Shown here one piece after another: positions 1 to 6,420 of a DNA stretch of 13,438 nucleotides. The first letter of the stretch is position 1. Every line of letters starts with the position of its first letter. Origin of the DNA: DASTCC01 sp035711465 (lineage in GTDB: Bacteria > Acidobacteriota > Vicinamibacteria > Vicinamibacterales > SCN-69-37). The stretch covers positions 1 through 13,438 of the forward strand of contig DASTCC010000269.1 of the NCBI GenBank assembly GCA_035711465.1, read 5' to 3'. The notes below the pieces were generated by a model, which worked only from the letters and a program-made list of their open reading frames with translations, did not search any database and had not been told where the DNA came from. The position numbers and the translations under genes are program-made.

Positions 1-1
1 G

Positions 2-421
2 TACGAACGGCTGGCCGCCGGTGCTGCCAACGTGCGCGTCGTGCCGCTCACCGTCCCCGCCGTCGCTCTGATCTCCGCCGCGCGCGTCGTCGCCACCATC
101 AACTCGACGGTCGCGATCGAAGCGATGGCGCTCGATGTCCCTGCGCTGGCCATGCGGTTACCGAACTACCTGAGCCCGTTCGTCGATGCCGGCGCCATGG
201 CCGGCGCGACGCGGCCAGCCGATGTCGCGGCCGCGCTCGACGCGCTCGTCCACGACGAGCCGGCGAGGACGCGGCTGGCGACGGCGCGGCGCCGATTCAT
301 CGACGAGTTCGCGATGCAGAGCGACGGCCGGGCCAGCGAACGCGCCGCCGACGCCGTGCTGACTCTTGGCATGCTCGCATCCGACGCCATCGGCCGAACG
401 CCGGCACGTTCGGGGCCCTGA
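2..421 (+). CDS. C-terminal part of a GT-B-like / UDP-GlcNAc 2-epimerase-like sugar protein (5' truncated)
   Basis: The reading frame is open from the first bases of the window and ends at TGA 419-421, so only the last ~139 residues are present. A GTG lies at 32, but the frame continues upstream of it and the gene is almost certainly cut by the window edge. The visible motif NSTVAIEAMALDVPALAM, followed by PNYLSPFVDAGAM, resembles the nucleotide-binding C-terminal lobe of GT-B glycosyltransferases, capsule glycerophosphotransferase-like proteins and UDP-GlcNAc 2-epimerases, where a Ser/Thr-Glu pair contacts the nucleotide sugar. The last ~60 residues are a helical Ala/Arg-rich tail. The gene is followed, after one base, by the GT-C-like membrane gene on the same strand, so the two are probably cotranscribed. 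The choice between glycosyltransferase and epimerase cannot be made from this fragment. Confidence 0.6.
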   Translation, partial: YERLAAGAANVRVVPLTVPAVALISAARVVATINSTVAIEAMALDVPALAMRLPNYLSPFVDAGAMAGATRPADVAAALDALVHDEPARTRLATARRRFIDEFAMQSDGRASERAADAVLTLGMLASDAIGRTPARSGP

Positions 422-422
422 C

Positions 423-1937
423 GTGCCGGCCGATGCCGCCGCGTTCGAGCGGCACCCCGGGCGCGCCGTTCCGCTGCGCTGGGTCACGGCCGCGGCCATC
501 GCCTGGGCTGGCGTCGTGACCTGGACTGCGTGGGCGAGCGACGATGCGTTCATTACGCTTCGCACCGTCGAGAACCTGCTCGACGGCGCTGGCCCGCGCT
601 GGAATCTGATCGAGCGCGTCCAGGCGTACACCCACCCGCTCTGGATGCTGGTGCTCGCAGCCGGCACGGCGATCGGGCGCGATCCGTACTACACCGCGAT
701 GCTGCTCTCGATCCTCGCTTCGGCGGGCGCGATGGCCGTCGTCGCCGGTCGGCTCGCGCTGTCCGCAGTTCACGTTGCAATGGTCCTGACCGCCGCGGCG
801 GCCTCGCAGGCGTTCGTCGACTACTCGAGCTCGGGCCTCGAGAATCCGCTGACGCACCTGCTGCTCGCGGCCTACGTGGCCGCGTGGCTCCACCGCGACG
901 GCCGCGGCGGGATCCGCCTGCTGACGCTGATCGGATCGCTGTGTCTCCTTACCCGCCTCGATCTCGCGCTGCTCATCGGCCCCTCGCTGGCGGTACGGGC
1001 ATGGCAGTGCCGGCCGATCCATCGCGCGGCGATCGACCTCGCGATTGGCGGGCTGCCGCTCGTCGCGTGGGAAGCGTTCTCGCTCGTGTACTACGGGCTG
1101 ATGCTGCCCAACACCGCCTACGCGAAACTGGCAACCGGCATACCGGCGGGCGTGCTGCTGTCGCAGGGATTGCGCTACTTCGAGAACTCGATCGCCGTTG
1201 ATCCGCTGACGCTCGCCACCATCGGACTGGCGATGCTCGCACCATGGCAGCGATCGTTGCGCGGCTTGTGGCCGCTGTCGCTGGGTCTGCTGCTCAGCCT
1301 CGTCTACGTTGCGAAGGTCGGTGGCGACTTCATGAGCGGCCGCTTCTTCTCGGCGCCGTTCATGGTCGCGCTCTGCATCGCGGCGCGAATGCCGCTGCCG
1401 CGATCGCGCGTGTCCGCGGCGGGGCTTGCGCTCGTCGCCGCGGTGCTCGCCGCCGCTGGCTTCAGGCCTCAGGAGGTCGTCGACGGCAACGGCATCTCCG
1501 ACGAGCGCCGCATCTATTCCCGCGGCACACGGCTGGTCACACAGCGCGAACTGCCGCTCCAATCACGCAGCGAAGTGCGCCGCGGCCTCGACTGGCGGGA
1601 CGATCCCGAGCGGGTGGCGATCTGGGGATTCGTCGGGATGGTCGGCTACTACACGCGCCCCGACCTGCACATCATCGATCCGAATGCGCTCACCGATCCG
1701 CTTCTCAGCCATCTGCCAGCCGAGCCCGGCTGGCGCATCGGACATTTCACGCGCCAGCTGCCGCCGGGTTATGCCGAATCCGTCCTCCAGCCCGCGAGCG
1801 GGATCACCGATCCGCGGATCGCCGAGTACGACAACGTGATTCGGACGCTGACGCGCGGACCGATCTGGACCCTCGATCGGCTGCGCATCGCGTTGCGGTT
1901 CAATGCCGGCGGCTACGATCACCTTCTGGAGAGGTGA
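423..1937 (+). CDS. Polytopic membrane protein, GT-C-like glycosyltransferase (AftB/ZomB-like)
   Basis: A 504-residue protein with about nine to ten hydrophobic segments in its first ~370 residues and a soluble C-terminal part. After the first membrane segment comes ASDDAFITLRTVENL, and soon after AYTHPLWMLVLA. This acidic-pair loop is the hallmark position for catalysis in GT-C enzymes that use lipid-linked sugars. GGDFMSGRFF, late in the membrane region, and the C-terminal block with GMVGYYTRPDLHIIDP and RIGHF are shared with the AftB-like arabinofuranosyltransferase and ZomB-like families, as I remember them. The likely role is sugar transfer from a polyprenyl-phosphate donor at the outer face of the inner membrane. 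I chose GTG 423, directly after the upstream stop at 421. An in-frame TTG at 366 would overlap the upstream gene by 56 bases and adds an uncharacteristic N-terminus. No clear Shine-Dalgarno is visible. The substrate is unknown. Confidence 0.72.
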   Translation: MPADAAAFERHPGRAVPLRWVTAAAIAWAGVVTWTAWASDDAFITLRTVENLLDGAGPRWNLIERVQAYTHPLWMLVLAAGTAIGRDPYYTAMLLSILASAGAMAVVAGRLALSAVHVAMVLTAAAASQAFVDYSSSGLENPLTHLLLAAYVAAWLHRDGRGGIRLLTLIGSLCLLTRLDLALLIGPSLAVRAWQCRPIHRAAIDLAIGGLPLVAWEAFSLVYYGLMLPNTAYAKLATGIPAGVLLSQGLRYFENSIAVDPLTLATIGLAMLAPWQRSLRGLWPLSLGLLLSLVYVAKVGGDFMSGRFFSAPFMVALCIAARMPLPRSRVSAAGLALVAAVLAAAGFRPQEVVDGNGISDERRIYSRGTRLVTQRELPLQSRSEVRRGLDWRDDPERVAIWGFVGMVGYYTRPDLHIIDPNALTDPLLSHLPAEPGWRIGHFTRQLPPGYAESVLQPASGITDPRIAEYDNVIRTLTRGPIWTLDRLRIALRFNAGGYDHLLER

Positions 1938-1940
1938 GCG

Positions 1941-1960
1941 GCCCGACGCCGGAGGCGGGC
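1941..1960. terminator. Possible short hairpin between convergent genes
   Basis: The 38-bp gap between the convergent stops at 1937 and 1976 contains GCCCGACGCC followed at once by GGAGGCGGGC. The inner CGCC (1947-1950) can pair with GGCG (1954-1957) around a three-base loop, with imperfect pairing outside it. There is no T-tract on either strand, so it may be only a weak or factor-dependent end signal for both genes. Evidence is weak. Confidence 0.22.
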
Positions 1961-1975
1961 GCGGTCCAGCCGTGC

Positions 1976-2806
1976 TCAGGATTTCTCCAACACCAGGCCG
2001 ACGACGTCGGGCGCGTTAGGCGCGAACAGTTTTTTCGAGGCTCGGAAGTACACGAGCTCGATGTCGCGGCAGCCCGAGGCGTCGATGAGCGATTGCGTGA
2101 TGTCGCCGTCGATGACGTCGTAGGTCAGGATCAGCCGGCCGCCGGGCCTCAATACTCGGGCCATCTCGCGCAGGCCGCGCAGGCGCGCGTCCACCGGCAT
2201 GTGCTCGAGCACGCTCACGCACGAGACGACGTCGAACGATCGATCGCCGAATCGCATCGCCGTCAAATCGCCGTGCGTGTAGGTCACGCCGTAGCGCGCC
2301 AGCAGCGCCGGTGATACCGGGCCCCAGAAGTCTGGATGCCTGAGCCGCCGGAGACGCTCGCGATTGCGCTTCGACTGATAACGGAGGAACCGCGTCAGCG
2401 GCCCTCGCGGCCGCAGAGCAGGCGTGACGACGACGGAAGTCTGCTCGGCCGGACGTCGTGTCGTTGCGAGCGGGGAAACCGCGGACGGCGGCGATGCTGA
2501 CTTGCGCCGCCCGAAGAGATCGGCGGCGGCTTCGCGTGCGCACCACGCCAGATAGCGGATCGGCCCGGCGACGATCGCATCGCGATCGAGCGCGGTCACC
2601 GACGCGCCGCGCTTCGCCCAGAGAAAGGGCAGCGGCGAGTAGCCGGATCCGCAATCGAGCATCCGCTTGCCCGGTGCCGCTTCTCCGCGGAGCAGGACCC
2701 ACGGGTATTCCCAGTCGCGCGTGAACTTCATTCGCGCGCCCGGCCCGTCGAGCCGCGGCCGGCCGCCCATGTCCACGAGATAGAAGCGCGCGACGTCGTC
2801 GAGCAC
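1976..2806 (-). CDS. Class I SAM-dependent methyltransferase with an internal insertion
   Basis: A 276-residue protein with a Rossmann methyltransferase core. Motif I is MLDCGSGYSPLPF (about residues 48-60), followed by an acidic residue at the end of strand 2 (TALDRD). The later FDVVSCVSVLEHMP and ARVLRPGGRLILTYD correspond to the motif IV and post-motif-IV strands of the Methyltransf_11-type fold. Between strand 2 and the motif near residue 180 lies a basic, low-complexity insertion of about 80 residues. The substrate is not predictable; a sugar or small-molecule target fits the surroundings. The start is uncertain. GTG 2806 is the first standard start, but the frame is open upstream with plausible protein (SLIPYRYIDAP just before it), so a rare start (ATT 2860 or CTG 2863) is possible. 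The frame runs upstream into a hairpin at 2873-2903. The gene converges on the GT-C-like gene. Confidence 0.75.
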   Translation of the reverse strand: MLDDVARFYLVDMGGRPRLDGPGARMKFTRDWEYPWVLLRGEAAPGKRMLDCGSGYSPLPFLWAKRGASVTALDRDAIVAGPIRYLAWCAREAAADLFGRRKSASPPSAVSPLATTRRPAEQTSVVVTPALRPRGPLTRFLRYQSKRNRERLRRLRHPDFWGPVSPALLARYGVTYTHGDLTAMRFGDRSFDVVSCVSVLEHMPVDARLRGLREMARVLRPGGRLILTYDVIDGDITQSLIDASGCRDIELVYFRASKKLFAPNAPDVVGLVLEKS

Positions 2807-2872
2807 CCGGTCGAATTCGGGGCCCTCGTCGGTTGGTGCGTCGATGTATCGGTAGGGAATCAGAGAACGAAG

Positions 2873-2903
2873 GCGAGCCGGCGTCTCCTCGACGCCGGCT
2901 CGC
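2873..2903 (-). terminator. Perfect 13-bp-stem hairpin after the repeat-protein gene
   Basis: GCGAGCCGGCGTC (2873-2885) and GACGCCGGCTCGC (2891-2903) are exact inverse complements around a five-base loop. The hairpin starts 12 bases after the stop codon of the secreted repeat protein (2916-2918, - strand). On the - strand it is followed by CTTCGTTCTC, which is pyrimidine-rich but not a clean T-run. It is best read as the transcription terminator of that gene, or an attenuator allowing some read-through to the methyltransferase. Confidence 0.7.
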
Positions 2904-2915
2904 GAAGGGTGGCGA

Positions 2916-5567
2916 CTAGTCCCTGCTGAAGTCGGCAGTGCAGGTCATGTTCGTGGTCACGGTCATCGTGTTCGCGCATCCGGCTCCAATCCACCCGCTG
3001 AAGTGGAACCCGGTGAAGGGCAGCGGCACCACGGTGATCACGGTTCCGGCCGGCACGGTCGTGCTGCACAGGTTGGTCGCGCCGGGCTGGCACGCGATCT
3101 CGGGGCCGAGGACGATGCCGCCCCCGCCGCCGGTACCGGGATTGACGATGGTCAGCGTGGCGTTGCCGCCGCCCCCGCCGCCGCCCCCGCCGCCCGAGTT
3201 GCTGAAGGTCGCGCCGCACGTCGGGCTGCCGGTGAACGTCACCACGCCACCCGGGCAACCTGCCGCCCACCCGATGAAGGAGTAGCCCGGTGACGCGAAG
3301 AGCTCGAGGCCGATCGTGATGCCGGCGGGCATCGTCAGCTGACAGATGTTGCCGCCGTCGCCGCAGCTCACTCCGGGTCCGACGATCGTCCCGCCGATCG
3401 GCTTCGCGATGACGAGCGTGACGTTACCGGTTCCGCCGCCGCCCGCCGGGATGAAGTCCGCGCCGCACGACGGCGATACGCCGAACGTCACCACGCCGCC
3501 AGGGCACCCCAGGCCCCATCCGGCGAACTGATACCCCGGAGCCGCGATCACGAACAGCTCGACGACCGTGCCGGATGCGCCGGTGACCGAGCAGGTGTCG
3601 TTGCCGACGCCGCAGTTGGCGCCGCCGCCGAGGATCGTCCCGTTGGCCGGCCGGTTGAGTGGAACCGTCACCTGCCCGCCGCCGCCCACCGGGACGAAGT
3701 CCGCGCCGCACGAGGGCGACACACCGAACGTCACCACGCCGCCGGGGCAGCCCAGGCCCCAGCTGCCGAACTGGTAGCCCGGCGCGGCGACGAGGAAGAG
3801 CGCGACCGTCGTACCGGCAGTACCGGTGACCGAGCAGGCGTCGCCGCCGACGCCGCAGTTGGCGCCGCCGCCGAGAATCGTCCCGTTGGCCGGCTTGTTC
3901 AAGGGCACGGTCACCTGGCCGCCGCCTCCGCCACCGCCGCCACCGCCACCTGTGAACGTCGCGCTGCAGGTCGGCGAACCGGTGAAGGTCACGATGCCGC
4001 CAGGGCAGCCGGGGCCCCAGCCAGCGAACCCGAACCCGGCGATCGCCTGCACTTCGAGGCCGAGCGTGACGCCGGTCGGCATCGTGAGCGTGCACGCGGT
4101 GCCGCCGGCGCCGCAGTTGATGCCCGGGCCGATGATCGCCCCGCCAGTCGGAGGCGTGACGTTCAGCGTCGTCGTGCCACTGCCGCCACCGCCGCCACCG
4201 CCGCCGCCACCACCGCCGCCACCGCCTTCCTGCTGACCTGGACCGAGGGGCCAGCCGGTGCCGACGAGACCGTTGGTGTCGACGACGCTACTCCAGAGAT
4301 CGAGCGAGCTGCGATCGGGACTGGGCCAACTACCGGTCTTGGTGAGCATGCCGAATCGGCTCGTGCCTGGAATCGCGACGAGCACGGGCCAGGGATACGG
4401 CGGTTGGTTGATCCCGTTTGGCGACGGCGGGAGGTACTCCGCCATCGTGCCGGTGATGGCGTCGCCGATGCCGTTCAGTTCAAGGACATACGCCGGCGCG
4501 TAAGCGGTGCCGCCGGAGTCGTTGCCGCGCATGCCGAGGAGGAAACGGTTCGTCGCCGGGTTGTAGCCCAGCCCCAGCTGGTTGAACGCGTCGTCTCCCG
4601 GAGATCCGTTGGTGAGGTTGGGAGGAAGAATGGTGGTCGGTCCGAGCGTGTTGCCGGCGACATCGATCGCGGTCTTCATGACCGAGCGCGTCTGGCTGAC
4701 GCGCCGCGACCAGACGACGACGAAGACGTTGCTGCCTTCGCTGAAGGCGACGCGCATTTCTTCGTCGTAGGCGCCCTTGGCGAGCCACAGCATGCCGCCG
4801 ACAGGCGAGGCGCTTGCGCCGCTGATGCTGACGAGCCGCGCCCAGACGCCGCCGCCGGCCGAACACTCCGTGACGTCGCGCCAGCCGGTGACGAGCGCCA
4901 TCGAATGCGCGTTGCTATAGGCGATCTCGGGGTTGTGCAGGTACTCGCCGGCGCACTCGCCGCTCTGCAAGCTGATCTGGATGGGCCCCGCCACATCGAG
5001 GTTGCCGAGCCCCGGCGCGACCGACACCAGCCACGTGTTGCGTCCCCGCGGGAAGGTGGCGAGGAAGCGATCCGCATTCGCGGCGTAGGCGACGCCTCCG
5101 CCTTCGGATAGATGTTCCGTGTCGACCGGGCCGAAATCGACGACGTTCGAGAGCTGCGTCGGATTGCCCGGCTGGACGAACAGCCCAAGCCGATGCCCGC
5201 CCTGCCAGTAAGTGACCAGGAAGCCGCCGCTGCCCGCGGTTCGGGCCGCGACCCGGACGAACTGTCCGTGCCCGCCAGCGACGAGCAGGAAGGGCGCACT
5301 CTCTTCGACGAGGTTCGTGCCGTCGTAGACCAGAAACTGTCCGAACGGGCCATCGTCACCCTGGCGGAACACCACGAGGAAGCGCTGGTTGATCGGGTCG
5401 TACGCCATGTCGGTCTCCCAGACCACGCCGCCGCCGGCGTAGATGTGGCGAGACGAGACGGGCGCGACGGTGGTGCGAACGGGCGCCGAGGAGTAGCCGA
5501 GGATGGCAATTCCGAGTACGGCCAGCGCGATCCGGCGGCCCGCACGGATATCTGCAATTCGCTTCAT
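2916..5567 (-). CDS. Secreted protein: propeller-like domain plus five Cys-rich Flg_new_2/InlB-B-type repeats on polyglycine linkers
   Basis: An exported protein of 883 residues from ATG 5567. A TTG lies one codon earlier, but AGAGGG (5576-5581) sits at ideal distance from the ATG. A basic N-terminus and the hydrophobic stretch RRIALAVLGIAILGYSSA form a Sec signal peptide with no lipobox Cys. Residues ~45-440 contain recurring blades such as MAYDPINQRFLVVF and LGYNPATNRFLLGM, typical of beta-propeller-like exoproteins. A run of 15 Gly follows. Then come five repeats of about 75-82 residues (about 466-540, 552-628, 633-708, 715-790, 803-884), each with GY/GF-x-F-x-x-W and four Cys. They resemble the divergent InlB B-repeat family. 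With 20 evenly placed Cys, two disulfides per repeat are likely in the periplasm or outside. No sortase, PEP-CTERM or T9SS tail is seen: it ends ADFSRD. An adhesin or matrix role is inference. Confidence 0.8.
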   Translation of the reverse strand: MKRIADIRAGRRIALAVLGIAILGYSSAPVRTTVAPVSSRHIYAGGGVVWETDMAYDPINQRFLVVFRQGDDGPFGQFLVYDGTNLVEESAPFLLVAGGHGQFVRVAARTAGSGGFLVTYWQGGHRLGLFVQPGNPTQLSNVVDFGPVDTEHLSEGGGVAYAANADRFLATFPRGRNTWLVSVAPGLGNLDVAGPIQISLQSGECAGEYLHNPEIAYSNAHSMALVTGWRDVTECSAGGGVWARLVSISGASASPVGGMLWLAKGAYDEEMRVAFSEGSNVFVVVWSRRVSQTRSVMKTAIDVAGNTLGPTTILPPNLTNGSPGDDAFNQLGLGYNPATNRFLLGMRGNDSGGTAYAPAYVLELNGIGDAITGTMAEYLPPSPNGINQPPYPWPVLVAIPGTSRFGMLTKTGSWPSPDRSSLDLWSSVVDTNGLVGTGWPLGPGQQEGGGGGGGGGGGGGGGSGTTTLNVTPPTGGAIIGPGINCGAGGTACTLTMPTGVTLGLEVQAIAGFGFAGWGPGCPGGIVTFTGSPTCSATFTGGGGGGGGGGGQVTVPLNKPANGTILGGGANCGVGGDACSVTGTAGTTVALFLVAAPGYQFGSWGLGCPGGVVTFGVSPSCGADFVPVGGGGQVTVPLNRPANGTILGGGANCGVGNDTCSVTGASGTVVELFVIAAPGYQFAGWGLGCPGGVVTFGVSPSCGADFIPAGGGGTGNVTLVIAKPIGGTIVGPGVSCGDGGNICQLTMPAGITIGLELFASPGYSFIGWAAGCPGGVVTFTGSPTCGATFSNSGGGGGGGGGGNATLTIVNPGTGGGGGIVLGPEIACQPGATNLCSTTVPAGTVITVVPLPFTGFHFSGWIGAGCANTMTVTTNMTCTADFSRD
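2919..4175 (-). repeat. Five in-frame domain repeats, two of them an exact-length 243-bp tandem pair
   Basis: The C-terminal half of the secreted protein consists of five repeats. The second (3675-3917) and third (3432-3674) are both 243 bp (81 codons), begin with the same codons (QVTVPLN), and share long near-identical stretches, for example around 3611-3650 and 3854-3893. This suggests a fairly recent tandem duplication. Repeats one and four resemble each other more (TGSPTC) than the middle pair. The fifth is the most divergent and lacks the GCPGGVVTF block. Confidence 0.85.
4182..4226 (-). repeat. GGC/GGT trinucleotide run coding 15 glycines
   Basis: Fifteen consecutive glycine codons (mixed GGC and GGT) join the N-terminal propeller-like domain to the first Cys repeat of the secreted protein. 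A second run of 11 glycine codons is at 3918-3950, and a third, interrupted one near 3159-3195. They encode flexible linkers. Slippage in whole codons would alter linker length without a frameshift. Confidence 0.85.
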
Positions 5568-5575
5568 CAAAACGA

Positions 5576-5581
5576 CCCTCT
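5576..5581 (-). promoter_or_regulatory. Ribosome binding site of the secreted repeat protein
   Basis: AGAGGG on the - strand lies eight bases before ATG 5567 and five bases before the in-frame TTG 5570. The spacing favours the ATG. It is the clearest Shine-Dalgarno sequence I see in the window. Confidence 0.65.
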
Positions 5582-5736
5582 TGCGAAAACCTGCCGAAAC
5601 TGATCCGGCCTGGGGGGGGACAATGCCTCGTGTTACTTATCGGACGCGCCGGCTGGGCCATGAGAGTACCCGAAGCCTCCGGCCGCTTCAAGACGAATTG
5701 GCAACAACAAGGCCGGAAAACGCCGGGAAGGGCCCG
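5582..5736 (-). promoter_or_regulatory. Leader and intergenic region with a hairpin and a C8 tract
   Basis: This gap separates the GT2 stop (5737) from the secreted-protein start and should hold the end of the operon and the promoter of the next gene. On the - strand, CTTGAAGC (5692-5685) can pair with GCTTCGGG (5676-5669) around an eight-base loop, allowing two G-U pairs. A run of eight C (5619-5612) lies about 45-52 bases before the ATG. I could not assign convincing -35/-10 boxes, and no known riboswitch consensus was recognised. Confidence 0.35.
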
Positions 5737-6420
5737 TCAGCGCCGCCGCCGCGACCGGCCGTCGCCGATCATCTGGATGACCCGCACCACGCGTTCGGCC
5801 CGCTGCGGGTCGAGTCCCTGGTGGATGCCGTGGTGGTGATAGACCGAGGCCATCGGCTCGTAGACGATCGTCCGACCCGATGCCAGGACCTTCTGCGCCC
5901 AGTCGCGATCCTCGACGCCGTTGATGTCCTCGTCGAAGGGGCGCTCTCGCCAGGCCGCGCGGCGAATCATCGAGTTGGCGTTGTGGAAGAAGTAGTCGGT
6001 CCGCTGCGTGCGGCGCTCGACGCCGAACGTCGTCCACAGATCGCGCTTGTCGAACGCGTGCGAGTCGGGCAGCGGCAGCTGCCGGCCGTAGACGCCGGCG
6101 ACGTTCGGGTCGTCGAAATGCGCCGCCAGGCTGCTGAGCCAGCGATCGTGCGCGGGAATGCAGTGACCCGACAGGATGGCGACCAGTTCGCCCCGCGCCT
6201 GCCGGACGCCGAGATTGATCGCCCGGCCGTAGCCGAAGGCGCGATCCGAGATGTGCAGCAGCCGGCCCCCGTGCTGGCGGACGATGCGTGGCGTGGCGTC
6301 GGTCGACGCGTTGTCGACGACGATCACCTCGACGTCGCCGGCGTCCTGCAGGGCGACCGCGGCGAGGCAGCGCCCGATCCAGGCCTCCTCGTTCTTGGTC
6401 CGGATGACGATCGAGATCAT
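5737..6420 (-). CDS. Family 2 glycosyltransferase (GT-A fold)
   Basis: A 227-residue protein. It starts MISIVIRTKNEEAWIGRCL, the usual GT2 beginning, with VIVVDNASTDAT (about residues 33-44) binding the nucleotide. The second acidic motif (usually D-x-D) is replaced by LSGHCIPAHDRW (about 83-94), a variant I associate with one GT2 branch, followed by VAGVYGRQLPLP. NGVEDRDWAQKV (about 166-177) is the ED-type motif giving the catalytic base. No membrane segments are visible, so it is probably cytoplasmic or peripheral. It is the last gene of the operon, and its ATG overlaps the stop of the NeuB-like gene by four bases. It is the obvious candidate to transfer the sugar the operon makes. Donor and acceptor are unknown. 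The C-terminus ends in a short Arg run. Confidence 0.8.
   Translation of the reverse strand: MISIVIRTKNEEAWIGRCLAAVALQDAGDVEVIVVDNASTDATPRIVRQHGGRLLHISDRAFGYGRAINLGVRQARGELVAILSGHCIPAHDRWLSSLAAHFDDPNVAGVYGRQLPLPDSHAFDKRDLWTTFGVERRTQRTDYFFHNANSMIRRAAWRERPFDEDINGVEDRDWAQKVLASGRTIVYEPMASVYHHHGIHQGLDPQRAERVVRVIQMIGDGRSRRRR

Noticed and set aside
366..422. TTG 366 as start of the GT-C-like membrane protein
   Set aside because: It would overlap the upstream gene by 56 bases and the added 19 residues look unlike a membrane protein N-terminus; GTG 423 directly after the upstream stop is more economical.
297..1562. - strand open frame of 421 codons over the GT-C-like gene
   Set aside because: Arg/Gln/Glu-rich translation without motifs, opposite a protein with clear membrane segments and family blocks.
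3159..4226. Collagen-like or PE_PGRS-like protein from the glycine runs
   Set aside because: The glycines are pure short linkers between Cys repeats with no G-X-Y periodicity and no PE domain.
5669..5692. Cyclic-di-GMP (GEMM) riboswitch, suggested by AAGCCTCCGGCC on the + strand
   Set aside because: The fragment is on the strand opposite to the downstream gene and the GCAAACC-type and other consensus parts are missing; only a plain hairpin remains.
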